Part shown: in pieces, positions 1-10,657 of the stretch | Position numbering within the stretch: the first letter of the stretch is position 1 | How the letters are laid out: each line of letters starts with the position of its first letter | DNA from: Pleurotus djamor | Lineage: Eukaryota; Basidiomycota; Agaricomycetes; Agaricales; Pleurotaceae | DNA length: 22,754 bases | Direction: 5' to 3' | Assembly: GCA_029747585.1 (NCBI GenBank) | Contig: JAPEVF010000722.1 | Span: 1 to 22,754 of the forward strand | Program-made: the position numbers and the translations under genes | Notes under the pieces: generated by a model | What the model was told of the DNA's origin: nothing | The model's database searches: none | The model's input: the letters and a program-made list of their open reading frames with translations, nothing else

Positions 1-135
1 ACTGGTCGTTCTAGACGACGACGCCAGGTTCGAACCGAAGAAACGTCAGTCAGTCGCGAGTACACTGTATCGAAGTATCCCGAGATGGCCGATGCCTTCG
101 AGAAGATAATAATCACACCTCTGGGGGGCTCTTGA
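1..135 (+). CDS. Possible 3' end of an upstream gene (partial)
   Basis: One frame is open from the first base to a TGA at 133-135, giving 44 residues. The composition is protein-like: an Arg-rich start, then REYTVSKYPEMADAFEKIII and a short tail TPLGGS. It has no start codon and would enter from the left of the window. I do not recognise the product. An open stretch this short could occur by chance, so the call rests only on composition and on the edge position. A GGTTCGAACC string at 28-37 resembles a tRNA T-loop, but the flanks do not form a stem. Confidence 0.3.
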   Translation, partial: TGRSRRRRQVRTEETSVSREYTVSKYPEMADAFEKIIITPLGGS

Positions 136-1468
136 TATGTTTGCTCTTTCCCTGGTGGTTCTTTTGATCACTCATTGCTTCGCAACGCTCTCGCTCGCTT
201 TTGTATGTTGTAAGCAAGTTGTCCTTTGCTTTTACTTCTGGGTTGTTCTGATAAGTAACGTCCAATATGACATGTTAGTTGCCTTCATTGTGCATCTAGC
301 ATGTTTTCGTATAACATCATCAACGAGAGGGATGATGCACATCATTCACTCGGTTGCGCTCTCGCACCGCTTATTCAGTCTACTCTATACCCCTGTTTCC
401 CTTCTCACCTTTCATCTTCAATCATCTTTCATCGCGCCGCTTCTCCCCTCGCACACTCCCATGCTCTCATGCTCTCATCCTCCCGTGCACCATGATTGAT
501 GATTACCCCATGATCGTGATCTGCTTGGCGAAACTGTGCGTCCTTGATTCGTGGGGTAGATCTGATGCGCCCATACCCACGAACTTGCCTTGAGGTTCGT
601 GCCGAAGGGAATTTTGGCTTGGCATTGGGATGATCCTTCTCACCATGATTAGGTTCAACGTTCTTCGAGATGATATTGAATTGTGTTTACGCGTCCGAAT
701 CGAGGGTAACCATCTGCCATACGGAAAGGAATGCACTGTACCGAAGGTGGTGATAAAATAAGGATAAGGAGGTAGAGTAGAATGTGAACGTACGTGCGTC
801 GTGTATATTTTTGTGTTGTGTCTAGGCTGGAGTTTCCGCGCTGATTATTTTTTTTTTTGGTGCCCGTGTAGGGTCCTCCTCCGCACTCCGTGATAAGTTC
901 GAGGCGGTCATGTCGTTGACTTGTCGTTCAATCCTTTCAACGCCGCCTTGGTTGGTCTTCTGAAGTCTTTGTGCATATTATAGGCTGCCCCGCCCGCATT
1001 AGGAGTGGAGATAGGTGAATATCCCGTTGGGTGTGTCTTCAACATATCGATACATATACTCCATTGAGGTAAGTGCACACTGATACCAATTCAAAAGTTA
1101 TTCTCACTCGAGCACTACCATCTTGACAGATGTTTTTCGAATTCTGGTCTATCTCCTCGAAGCATTGATGGTTTTGACAGAGACTGATGCAAACACAGAC
1201 ACGGACACAGACTCGATGATTGATAGTATCCATCCTACTGAGGATCTAAACTTATTCAACTCTCACCCATGCATCGTGCCCATGTGTGCGTGTGCATGAA
1301 AGGTATCCGTGTCCAGTTGCCCGTTGAAATAGTGATGCTGATCGCTCTTGTTCAGTTTAAGGCAGTGAGTGACCATTGACAGTCAAGCGTCGTATCCGTG
1401 CTTCGAACGCGTCTAATAAGAGTTGGTCGTTTTACAAGTTCCTCACACTACCTCTAGGCTCTGAAGCG
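136..1468 (+). repeat. Upstream module of family unit 1 (non-coding)
   Basis: I see no convincing gene here. From about 316 onward the stretch is related to DNA upstream of genes B and C. A 31-base block at 340-370 is identical to 10677-10707. The block at about 527-622 (CTGTGCGT..., GGGGTAGATCTGATGCGCCCA, TGCCGAAGGGAATT) recurs near 3470 and 10775. GGGTAACCATCTGCCAT at about 703-719 recurs near 3655 and 10989. The part from about 1120 to 1468 matches the DNA just before genes B and C, including TTTTGACAG, CACAGAC and TCTAAACTT motifs. It probably carries the promoter and 5' UTR of gene A. The first ~180 bases show nothing I can name. Confidence 0.7.
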
Positions 1469-3207
1469 ATGATCATTTCCTCTGTCCCAGCTCTTTTGGT
1501 AGCCTTCGCTTTCGCGTCCTGCGTTCTCGCAGTTAACAGTATACCCGCTGTGCAGCTGGCGTCCTCGTCCAAGCTGAAGCCACTGATCGGGCGACCAGCT
1601 AGCTCTCGTGGGGGCACCGCCGCCCTCAAGATACGGACGGACAATCCATTATCTGGGTTGCTTGTTCGTCAGTCGTGTCCTCTAGGCTATGAAGAATGTA
1701 CCGACTCTGAGGGTACTTGTTGCCCTCTGGGAGGTAAATGTTGTCTTGATGAAAGTACGTCTACCCTCTCTTTCTTCTCTCTTCCTTTCTTTTCATTATC
1801 ACGACTCTTGATTCGATGATAATGATACCAACACGAACTGATACTAACGTTTGGCTGGTAGCTTGTTGCTCAATAGGCTCTTTCTGCGTCACAGGCGGTT
1901 GTTGTTTGACGTCTGAGATCGAATGCGAAGGTAATTGCTGTCCGAGGAGCTCCACTTGCTGTCGAGGTAAGCTGATGTACAAATGTCTAACAACCCCCGA
2001 AAATCCATCAGCTAATTTATATTTACTCGACATAGGTGGTGGTTGCTGTGCTTCCGGGTACGTTCGCTCAGCTCCTCGTCCCAACTTCTGCTGTATTCAC
2101 ATATTCAATCTTCTTCACACCAATGACAGATATTCCTGCACGACGGACAACGCAGGAAACCGCGGTTGCTGCCCCACTGGAGAGACATGCAGTGGAACCT
2201 CCGAAGAATGCTCTGGATTTCGGTTTTTCAGGTGCCCTGGAGAAGATTACTGCTGCCGTGAGTTTATGGCCTCCATTCGAACACTTGCGTTTGGTACCAA
2301 CCTACTAGGCACGAGGGACTGATCTATTGACGATTATAGCGCGTGGTGCTACTTGCTCCAAGGATAGCACTGGTCGAGGTCGATGTAGTGTCGGAGGTGA
2401 TAGCGGTGGTGGTGCAAGGACATCGACAATCACCACCCCCACCACCACCCCGATTTCCACGGTGGTTGTTCCAAGACCGACTGAACGACCAGATTCCTCG
2501 GCTTTTGTGCTTAGTGCAACAAACCAGCGAATCGTTTATGTTGGCCAGTGGGAAACGACCAAGTCCATCTGCAACCCGCGAATCCAATCGAGGACGACTC
2601 GGTCAATGTACTCCTCTTTCTCATACCGATTCGTAGGTCAGTGTTGCGTTGCGTTTTCATTTACCAGATAGTCAATTTCAAGTACCCGCTGGTTCATAGG
2701 TTCCGAGATTTACCTGAGCATTACCTCCTTCAACGCTTTCTACACCGTTAGCATCGGAGGGGATCTCATGACGTTCGGGACGAGGATAGACACCGTCGTC
2801 CCGAGTAACTGTACTTTCAGTTACGGTCGAACGGGACTCCGCGAGAACCCCGCGAGTCAGTCGACGTTGATCAAGGTCAACCTCCACGGTCCGTCTTCGG
2901 TGACGGATGAAAGGCGTTGGTCTTTCGCACTTGAACAGATTTTGTACGTCCATAACACTACGAATAGCAATCATCCCACAAGCTAACCTTGAACTTATTC
3001 TGTAGAGTCGTTTCTGATGTTACTGCCAACTCGAGCAATGTTAGCACTGCAACAACCTCAACGTCCCAGAGCCTTGAGGCTCGTCCTACGATCAATGGGA
3101 ATTTTTTCGATAATGCTGCGTTCTCAAAGTTCGACTTGGAGACCTCTAAAGTTGTAGTTCATTTGACCGTGGCGCTGGGTTTCTACTTGCTTATGCTTAT
3201 GTGGTGA
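1469..3207 (+). CDS. Gene A: secreted 28-Cys granulin-like protein with beta-sandwich domain and C-terminal anchor
   Basis: The model has seven exons: 1469-1754, 1862-1966, 2036-2057, 2130-2257, 2340-2636, 2700-2943, 3006-3207. They total 1284 nt and encode 427 aa, with phases that agree throughout. Residues 1-21 form a signal peptide (MIISSVPALLVAF...). A linker follows, ending DNPLSGLLVRQ. Residues 70-196 hold 28 cysteines in granulin-like spacing (C-x6-C-x6-CC-x5-CC-x4-CC and so on). Next come a short Gly patch, a Ser/Thr/Pro linker, and a domain at about 238-361 with alternating beta-type hydrophobicity, two Cys and an NCT sequon; it resembles the galactose-binding-like sandwich of fungal surface proteins. 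The last 18 residues are hydrophobic and end LLMLMW, like a GPI signal or single membrane span. The start was chosen because paralogs B and C align from the same Met; an in-frame upstream ATG at 1376 adds no useful signal. Inferred role: cell-surface protein of unknown function. Confidence 0.85.
2036..2057 (+). other. 22-nt micro-exon of gene A, conserved in all four paralogs
   Basis: Exon 3 encodes the GGCCASG step of the Cys domain and is only 22 nt long. It carries phase 1 in and phase 2 out. The same 22-nt exon exists in B (4839-4860), C (12158-12179) and D (14768-14789). Donors are GTACGT in A and GTTCGT in the other three. Without it the reading frame and the CC pair are lost, so automated gene models may miss it. 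Confidence 0.8.
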
Positions 3208-3362
3208 GAGGCTGGAGACCGGAGATTTCGGTAAGATGTACAAGTGATACCACTGCAGTCACAATGCACACTCGCTTCAGGCCGCCATACACGCATTGAA
3301 TCGAATATTTGGTGGTCGATTTGTATCAGCAAACTCTTCTCGCGCCTTCCGTCTTCAGCGAG
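3208..3362. repeat. 3' flank of gene A, similar to the 3' flanks of B and C
   Basis: Bases about 3275-3350 contain TTCAGGCCGCC, ACACGCATTGAAT and TATCAGCAAACTCTTCTC. Related strings follow gene C at about 13523-13617 and, more weakly, gene B at about 5410-5470. This shows that the duplicated unit extended past the stop codon. It may hold the polyadenylation region. I see no gene. Confidence 0.5.
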
Positions 3363-3412
3363 GAATGAAGAACATTCGTCTTTTTTCGCGCTTGAACAGA
3401 TTTTGTACGTCC
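3363..3412 (+). pseudogene. Orphan fragment of family exon 6 with its donor site
   Basis: Bases 3387-3412 match 2926-2951 of gene A with one mismatch in 26. They span the end of exon 6 (ALEQIL) and the first bases of intron 6 (GTACGTCC). Slightly upstream the text reads NEEHSSF, which recalls SEEHWSF at the same place in gene C. No matching exon precedes it and no exon 7 follows it, so this is a detached piece lying between genes A and B. It directly precedes the upstream module of unit 2. Confidence 0.7.
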
Positions 3413-4275
3413 CGTTGCGTTCACCCTCACACTGCCTACCCCCACATGACCGCGATCCGAATATCACCTAGCGAAGCTGTGCGTCTTCGTGTGGTAGAGT
3501 TGATGCGGAACTTTGCTTTGAGGCTGTGCCGAAGGGAATTAGGAGGCTTAGCGATGGAACTTCGAGAACTCAAGAATTGGATTCCCATTCCTAATTTATG
3601 GTACGTATCATGCAAGTACGTGTGGTGGAACCGCTTTGATTACTCACACGCACGGGTAACCATCTGCCATCGAGGAGGCGGCGACAGATAACGATAACTT
3701 GGAGTTACTTCACTCAAAAAAGTTGGAGAAGCGGGTAGGTGTTTGTTTTGTTCGCGCTGGATCGGGGTTTACGCGCTGGTTGATTTCTGCAACCGTGTTC
3801 TAGTTCTATGCAGGAAGTAATCCTGGTAATCCCCATTGGGAGTAACCATGTCGTCGATAAGATATCATACGCTGGTGTGCACCAAATACTCGGTCGAAAT
3901 CATTCTGTCAACTTGAAGCCTAGTGGTTGTATTATGACGATAGGTCTCTTTGCCAAGTAATCCTTTATCGCCTATGAAGATTTGATGCTTTTGACAGACA
4001 GACACAGACGCATGATAGCACCCTTCCTACCACCTTCCGAACGGTCTAAACTTGTCCGCCTCTCATCAGCTCTCACCCACGCTACACGCATCTCGTTGAG
4101 TCACACCCAAACTACCAATGAGAGCTATCAGTACCCACTGGCATGGTTGTGAATAGTGATGCTGTTGATCGAGGCAATGCGATATCAGTCCGGTATTGTA
4201 TCCATGCGGTTCGAACATATCTTTAAGAACTAGCCGTCCTGGTTTCTGTGCATCCCTCAGGCGGTTTCTCAAGCA
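3413..4275 (+). repeat. Upstream module of family unit 2 (non-coding)
   Basis: This stretch is collinear with the upstream DNA of genes A and C. CGAAGCTGTGCGTCTTCGTG at 3473-3492 and TGCCGAAGGGAATT at about 3528 match the other units. GGGTAACCATCTGCCAT at about 3655 and GGGGTTTACGCGCTG at about 3764 are also shared. GATATCAT and TGTGCACCAAA at about 3860-3885 match unit 3, as does the stretch from about 3970 to the start codon. GGTTCGAAC lies 68 nt before the ATG, as it does 71 nt before gene C. The open frames here look spurious. It probably acts as promoter and 5' UTR of gene B. Confidence 0.7.
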
Positions 4276-5292
4276 ATGACCCTCAAGTTCTCCTTCTCGA
4301 CACTTCTGTATCTCTTCGCCTTCGCATCATGCGTTCTCGCAGATGATAGTATACCCGCTGTGCAGTTGGTGTCCTCCTCCAAGCTGAAGCCTCTCATCGG
4401 TAGACCAGCAAGCTCTCGTGGCGGCACCGCCGCTCTCAAGATACGAGCGAACAATCCTTTATCTGGGTTGCTCGTTCGTCAGTCGTGTCCTGCGGGATAT
4501 GAAGAATGTTCCGCCTCTGAGGGTACTTGTTGCCCTGTGGGAGGTAAATGCTGTCTTGATGAAGGTAAGTCTGACACCCTCTATTTCTTTTCTCTTCGCA
4601 TCATCTTGACTCTTGATTCGAGAATGCTACGAGCGCGAGCTAATACCAACGTTTGGCTGGTAGGTTGTTGCTCAATAGGCTCTTTCTGCGTCAGAGGCGG
4701 TTGTTGTTTGACCTCCGAAATCGAATGCGAAGGTGATTGCTGTCCGGGGAGTTCTACTTGCTGTCGAGGTAAGCTGGTGTACAGAGGTCTATTGACACCC
4801 GAGAACTCGGTCAACTAATGTACATTTACTCGACGTAGATGGTGGCTGCTGTGCTTCGGGGTTCGTTCCCTCATCTTCTCCTTCTAACCTTCCCGTGTTC
4901 AATCTTTTCACACCGTCAATCCACTTGACAGAGATTCCTGTGCAACCGACAGCGCAGGAAACCGTGGCTGTTGCCCCACTGGAGAGACATGTAGCGGGAT
5001 TTCGGATGAATGCACTGGCTTTAAAAATGTGAGGTGCCCTGGAGAAGACTTCTGCTGCCGTGAGTTTGGGGCTTCCCTTTGAATATGCCTGAGGAGGTGG
5101 GGCACTGATTTTCCGATGATCATAGCCTCTGGTGATACTTGCTTCAAGGATAGCAGCGGCCAAGGTCGATGTAGGTCCGGTGGTGGTGGGTCCATAACCA
5201 ATGTCGCTTCCTCGAAGGTCGACTTGAGAGCTTCTCAAACTGTGGTTTATTTGACTGTGGCCCTGGGTTTCTTCCTGTTAATGCTTGCATAA
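4276..5292 (+). CDS. Gene B: short paralog with 28-Cys domain and anchor, beta-sandwich deleted
   Basis: The model has five exons: 4276-4564, 4664-4768, 4839-4860, 4932-5059, 5126-5292. They total 711 nt and encode 236 aa. The signal peptide (MTLKFSFSTLLYLFAFASC), the DNPLSGLLVRQ linker and the Cys domain align with gene A, with all intron positions in that part kept. After the last Cys comes GGGGS, and the text then jumps directly to SSKVDL..., which matches the SKFDLETSK region just before the tail of gene A. The Ser/Thr linker, the whole beta-sandwich, introns 5 and 6 and most of exon 7 are absent, yet the frame is intact to the hydrophobic C-terminus ending FLLMLA. The product would be a Cys domain attached almost directly to its anchor. 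It could be functional or an early pseudogene; the clean frame favours function. Confidence 0.8.
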
Positions 5293-7149
5293 CAGTTGGC
5301 GAGAGGCTCGACAGGAGAATTATGTGAATTCGAAGAGTGTTAGGTTCACGAGCGTTTGTACTATTTGTCTATCGTATATGCATAGCCCGCTGCAAAAACA
5401 CTGTCGATTTGCTTCAGGCTACCCTCGAATTTAATGACATAAATACTGGCCGATTTTTTGTGAGCCATAGTTTTGTGTCGCGTGTCCTGGTTCCTTTGGA
5501 CCGGTCACTCAAGAGTCAAGACCTAACACAGCTGGGTGGACCATCGTCAACATGTCGGATTGAGAATTTAGGCTTGAGGTTTGTTCGTCGCTTCTGGTTC
5601 TGCCTGGATGTCTAGACGCTATCGCCGAAAGACTCAGCAACGTCGACTGTCGGCGGGTCGTTTGGGTCGATATTGGGGACAAACACTTGGGGAATGGCGA
5701 TGTCTTCGTCATTGATGGCGTCGAGGACGAAAGTGTCATAGGTGAACGTTGAAATGCAGTAGGTAGTAGTGGAAAGGGCCCTGGAACGGTAGATTGCCGT
5801 GGCGCATCGCGGCGGGGAGGAAGGAGGGAAGGAGGGAAGGAGGGAAGGAATCAAGGCATCGGGGCAGAAAGAACGCGGGTGCGGCAGTCGTGCACGGGCC
5901 ATTGAGTCGACAAACAAAACATCACAATGTGTTCTAGGCGGTGTATCCACAGAGTTCTATAAAGCCCGTACCACATACGAGAGTACGTCCTCACTTTCAC
6001 AGAGTGTGAGTCCCTTCGTTATCTTCTCAATGATTCCATCTTTGCTAACAATCTTAACAGCACGCACAGTGGTATGCATTACGGCGATCTAGCGGCACCG
6101 AAGGAAGCGTCCTATTCTCGCAAGACCAACCCAGGAATCGCCCCATGAGCGACTGGTTATGTTGGACGGGGATTAGGTGTCTACAGGTGTAGCAAGGGCG
6201 TCCTTCAGTGCGACTGGTACCCAAATGAACGGTCATGGACGCTTGGATGAGAAATCGGCCCCACCGGTCTCGAGTTTCTGTGTTCTGTGACTGGGACTTG
6301 GGTTCTTGTGGGGATGCAATGATCGACGGTGAGCCTGAGTTTGTTGGAAACAAGTGAAGGCCAACTTACACCAGATCTTTCCCAGGGCATAGGTGTGTGT
6401 AAGTCTTTAGGTTCAAAAATCAGGTGTACGAGGTTGTTGTGAGGTCTATTTACTTAACTTGAACATGGAATTCGCAAGGAATTCGCGTCAAGTCAAGCAG
6501 TCACCCTTGAATCCCACGTGGGTGGTATCAGGGTCAACAGGGGCGCTGGAGGTACTTCCTCCATTCAGGAAACCCTTCTTGGCAGTCCTTCGTCCCGCCA
6601 CCATAGGCCACCATGGTCAACTCGTCGGTGTCCCCGTATTTCAACTGCTAAGCTTACTGTCAACGCACTGCTCGCCGGACACTCGATCACGTCCGCCTGC
6701 GCTCACCATCAGCCTATCCAATTGGTTCACCATAGTCGCGCTGTCTAGTATTAGTAGTAACAAAAGAGATGGTTGGTACGTCAAGTGTTCGCTATATTGC
6801 TATATTGACAACCAAAGACCTTCCACCTGGTCGTTCGTTGCCCGATCACATCAGTAGACTTTCCCCGCTCCACATACCCCGGGGATGCTCACCGTCCTAC
6901 ATATTGTAAGCCGGCCTTAAACCATTCTTTATATACTAAAAATTGAAAGGGTTGTGTAAGTACAGGTAAGTGCAAGATATAACCACAAGGGTTAAGGATA
7001 CAATAGGCATTAGAGGCAGGGGGCAATAACAAGGTAGAAAAATCTTAATCAAATGTATCGAAAGGCGCGATGGGAGGTCAAAAGAGGAGGGTATATGTGG
7101 TCGACAGGGGAAGTAACGATTCAAAAGGATCCCCTGTTCGTCCGGAGGT
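5293..7149. other. Gene-poor stretch between gene B and the RBR ligase gene
   Basis: I find no gene I would defend. About 5410-5470 resembles the 3' flank of gene A. A minus-strand frame at 5612-5950 ends with an acidic, protein-like stretch (DAINDEDIAIPQVFVPNIDP...) but has low-complexity Pro/Ser text in the middle and no recognisable domain; it may be a fragment or chance. Bases 6849-6875 match the 3' flank of gene C (13591-13617) at 23 of 27 positions. The other open frames are short and look random. Confidence 0.5.
5817..5850. repeat. Short purine tandem repeat (GGAGGGAA units)
   Basis: Roughly four copies of an 8-base unit GGAGGGAA run head to tail, all purines on the plus strand. It lies inside the doubtful minus-strand frame at 5612-5950, where it produces the Pro/Ser-rich low-complexity text. 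It could be a simple microsatellite. Confidence 0.8.
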
Positions 7150-9930
7150 TCATCGTCTTCGCGCCCTCCTTCGGACAACCGGAGGAGCGGGGGCTGGTAA
7201 GGGTGCGGGGACGTAGGCTGGCACTGCACCACCACCACCACCACCGCCAAAGTGAACATGTACAGGGACCGGGACCTGAACCCCACCAACATACGCACGA
7301 ATACCCGGTACTAGCCCTTGATAACCCATTGGTTGCGCAGGTTGCTGAACAACGGCACCTCTTGCAGCGGCCAGGATACGATGCTCCTCGTTCCTTGCCG
7401 CGACCTCACGCGCATGGGCGGCAAGCTCTGCCTGTTGTCTGGCACGCTCCGCCTGCTGTCTGGCCAGTTCTGCTTGTTGTCTGACTTGCCTTACCCCTAC
7501 AGCGTGAACAGGGATGATTGGGGGCATGGGTATCCCGGGCATCCCTGGAGCGTTGGCTCGAGGCTTTGGGGCTTTGGGTACATCGACTTTGATAGCGGTA
7601 GCATCGATTTCAGGGTTTTCACGTCGAAGGTTTGCCATGGCTTGTTCCGCGGCAGCTTTGACCTACAAGGCGAAAGTGAGAAACGGAGTGAAGACGGGCA
7701 GGATAGGTTATAGGAAGAAGGGATCTCGTACCTCGTTTGCGTGGCGATGTTCAACTTCTTCCCAAAGCAAACATTTATTTGCAGTGCCGCTTGGTTGAGG
7801 TGCGTTGGGCTGTAAAAGGAAAGAGGTTGAGAACATAGAGAGCAATGTAAGTGGCTGAATACAGTACGTTTTGGTTGAAATGCTCATAACCCGTGATAAT
7901 CTGGCGGCACACGTAGCAGGACAGCGTTGCACAGTTTGGACATGTCATTTTGTTGCACTATGAGTTGATGGGTCGTAGTTGAATACTGAACAGGAAAATC
8001 GCGCAGACGAAGACATACCCCCGATTCCTTGATGAAAACTGGGCGATGGCGGACGTCAATGGGCAATACGAGTATGAAGGGTATAAACCTACCTTTCTGG
8101 CATTTCGGACAATTGCGCAGGAGTGCTTTGGCTGGAAAGATGAAGAATTAAATAGGAGCGGAGGCCCATGCAAGAAACCCGTACTCATCGCTTCCTCGAC
8201 AGCGTGCTGACCACCGAGTTGTACGTCTTCTGAGACTTCTAATCAAGGGGCATTGCCCCGTATTAGAGAGTGTATCAATGGGATCTATGTCCATGACGAA
8301 CCTTTGCATGTTTTCGGTAAATGATCCTGGAAACGCAGATATTAGGCACGAGAATACCGAGGGACGCAAGTAAGCGACGACATACCAGCTTCTTACAAGC
8401 GCGACAGCTGACAGCCCCACATTCCTCCCTTTCGCATCTGAAAAGCTTCTCGTCCGGATTGTCGATCACAACCTTGTATTCGCAGAAGGGACATTCTTCC
8501 AGTCCTTCCAAGCCAGCAGCCTCTATTTCTTTGCGTTGCTTGACGCGACCGTACAGCTCCCAGAGCTTGTCGTCTAGGAAACGTCTCAGTTCCGACTCCG
8601 GGAAGGGAAGCTTACAACCAGATTGATCCATGCATATGATGTTGGGGTTGTGTGAGCCTAGCAGATTCTCCGAATATGAGACCATACACTCGGTACAGAA
8701 GAGGTGCGCATCGGGGCATTGTACCATTTTTTCCTAAAAACGAATGTGAAGACGACTTAAGAAAGCAGGATTGGGATGGACGCACAAATGGGTACGCAGT
8801 GAAACAACAGCCGCAATCGATTCCACCCTCCTCTTCGATCGCAGGAGCGGACGATGTCGAACCGGAGCCGGCGTTCGAGCTTGAGGCAGCCGGAAAAATA
8901 ACATCTTTCTCCTCTTCTTTCCTAGATCGCAGCCACTCGAGTTCCTGCAAGAAATCGGGGTTGGAAGCAGGGTTCAGCTTGCCCTTCGATCGATAGGGGA
9001 CAGTTTTCTTGCGATATGGCGGCGTTGTAAGCTGTCCTTGTCTGCGAAGTTCGAGCACTGTTGGGACGTAGAAGCATTTTCGGGAATGCAAGACAGTACG
9101 TATGTGGGGCTTGGGGATAAACGGGAAATCGATTTGTAGTTGTTCCTGGAGTGGGACGAGAAAGTCAGAGAGGATAGCAATGGAAATGAGTGGAGCGCAT
9201 TTGAGGAAGGTCACAAAGCCTTCTAGTTATGCTCCTCGTTATGGATGCTAAGACCACTGACAACCGCGTCGAAACTCCTCACAAGGAAGACTGTTCGCGA
9301 ACTGAGCGCGACTTTGCGACCTTTGGCAAATGCGCTCTGATTGAGACTTACCATAGCCAGGTCATAGTATGAACCGGTGGGAATGGGTCTCTCTACGCCC
9401 GTGTAGTCAACCTTTGGCTTCGGTACTCCCCTTTCAGTCCCAGTACCAAGTGGCTCCTCAGCCTTTCGTTTCCCCTTGCTTTTCTCAATTTTCGGATACG
9501 TAGGATTCTCAAAAAGCGCGTTCAAGACAGCCTCGATGGCCTTGTTTTCTTCGATTAATTGTTGCGCGTAAGCCACCTGGACATCCGGCACGACTTCGAG
9601 GACTTGTACAAGTATGTCGGATGTGTCGTGGACAATTACCGAGTCAGCAGATGGCGCTTGTGAGGAGGACGCGTCTCCGCTGGCGTTCACGCGCGTCGGT
9701 AGGTTGGGGGGTGCATTTTCGTTGCCACTGGTCAATCGAGGAGGTTGTGCCTTTGACGCGCCCGCAGCAGGTGTAACGTTGTCCAAGCTTCCAGTGTGCA
9801 CATTTCGTAGCGGTTGTTTCTGAAACCGAGCAGGTCCGGTGAAATCATCGTCTGGGTCGGTCAAGTCAAGGATTGGAATGTCCAAATAATGAGCCTTTGT
9901 CCCTGCAACACGCGCCCTGGGTGCATGCAT
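7150..9930 (-). CDS. RBR E3 ubiquitin ligase, RNF216/TRIAD3 type
   Basis: Ten exons on the minus strand: 9930-9352, 9145-8786, 8733-8386, 8326-8302, 8238-8185, 8131-8093, 8038-8019, 7957-7868, 7809-7732, 7662-7150. They total 2106 nt and encode 701 aa. ILDLTD (20-25) resembles a SUMO-interacting motif. Residues about 104-147 look like a CUE-type ubiquitin-binding helix bundle. RING1 begins CGCCF at 304. The IBR spans about 394-440 (CPFC, CxxxxCGAVSCRAC, DHLPKTC). RING2 begins CPKC at 463, with the predicted catalytic Cys at 476 in SGCNKMTC and a Zn ligand at H501. The C-terminal 170 residues hold an Ala/Gln/Arg repeat (RQQAELA units, about 592-625), a Gly run and an RRRARRR tail. Known chemistry of the family: ubiquitin passes from E2 to the RING2 Cys, then to substrate. 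Substrate unknown. The start is the first Met after an in-frame stop. Confidence 0.85.
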
Positions 9931-10657
9931 AGTCGAAAATATCCAGAGTGCTTTTTCAGTTACTGGAAGAGTTTTCCGAGCAGGGGGAAGCTTTCATAGG
10001 GTCTTGAAAACAGGACACGGCAGCTGGGCTGTCACGGTCTGCAAAAGGTACGAGGAGGAGACGAAATTAGGCGCCAGCGCACTACGCGTGACTCAGATCA
10101 ATGATCATTCTGGACTAAGACCCCCTATGCTGATGCACCAGTGACCAGACCACAAAAAAAAGCGAACGCGAAGAGCAGAGACCGCTGTTATCGTTGAACG
10201 ATGAATGTTGAACGTTGAGCGACCAAGCACTTCGAGACGCTCTACACGGTCGAGAAAATCGACGTCCCTGGCAAGAGGCGGCGAAAAANTTATTTTTAAT
10301 ACACTAACCCGAAAATCTGTTTTGAGTTGAAATTTTCGCCGACCACCCCCCCTACCCCCCAAAAAAAATCCTGAAATCATGCCGACCTACCCCCTAGTCT
10401 GTTCCCCTTAGCTCCTAAGTTCTGCCCAAGTTGCTGCCGTAGTTGCTTGAAGTCAAGAGGACTTTTCTCGTCGAAATGTGAGTGTTCTAACTTCTGGTAC
10501 AGGTGCTTCTGGGTACATGATGGGTAGCCTAAGCCTAGAGCTTGAGGTAATCACCTTGAATGTTTACTGTGATGTGAGGGGGATGGACGTTAGGAAAATA
10601 TTTCTTCGCCGCCTCTTGGGTTTCTCCCTATTTTTGTGTATCCTTATAGGTTCTTTT
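9931..10657. other. Intergenic DNA between the RBR gene and unit 3
   Basis: This holds the presumed promoter of the minus-strand RBR gene at its left side. I see no gene. CGGCGAAAA at 10279-10287 and TTTTCGCCG at 10333-10341 form a 9-bp inverted repeat around an AT-rich loop that includes the N at 10289. C-rich and A-rich runs follow to about 10390. Confidence 0.5.

Noticed and set aside
28..37. GGTTCGAACC near the left edge as a tRNA T-loop
   Set aside because: The flanking bases do not pair into a T stem and too little sequence precedes it.
5612..5950. Minus-strand frame of 112 codons as a gene
   Set aside because: A purine microsatellite makes up its middle and no domain or splice partner is visible; kept only as a remark.
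6054..6857. Several 60-130-codon frames on both strands
   Set aside because: Random-looking composition, mutual overlap and no consistent splice extension.
9223..9351. Reading straight on from RBR exon 1 to the stop at 9223
   Set aside because: A GTAAGT donor at 9351 and the acceptor before 9145 join YYDLAM to EQLQIDFPFIPK, which fits the family; the read-through text does not.
10279..10341. 9-bp inverted repeat (CGGCGAAAA/TTTTCGCCG) as a terminator or mobile-element end
   Set aside because: Too short and spaced by an AT-rich stretch with an N; no element body or target duplication around it.
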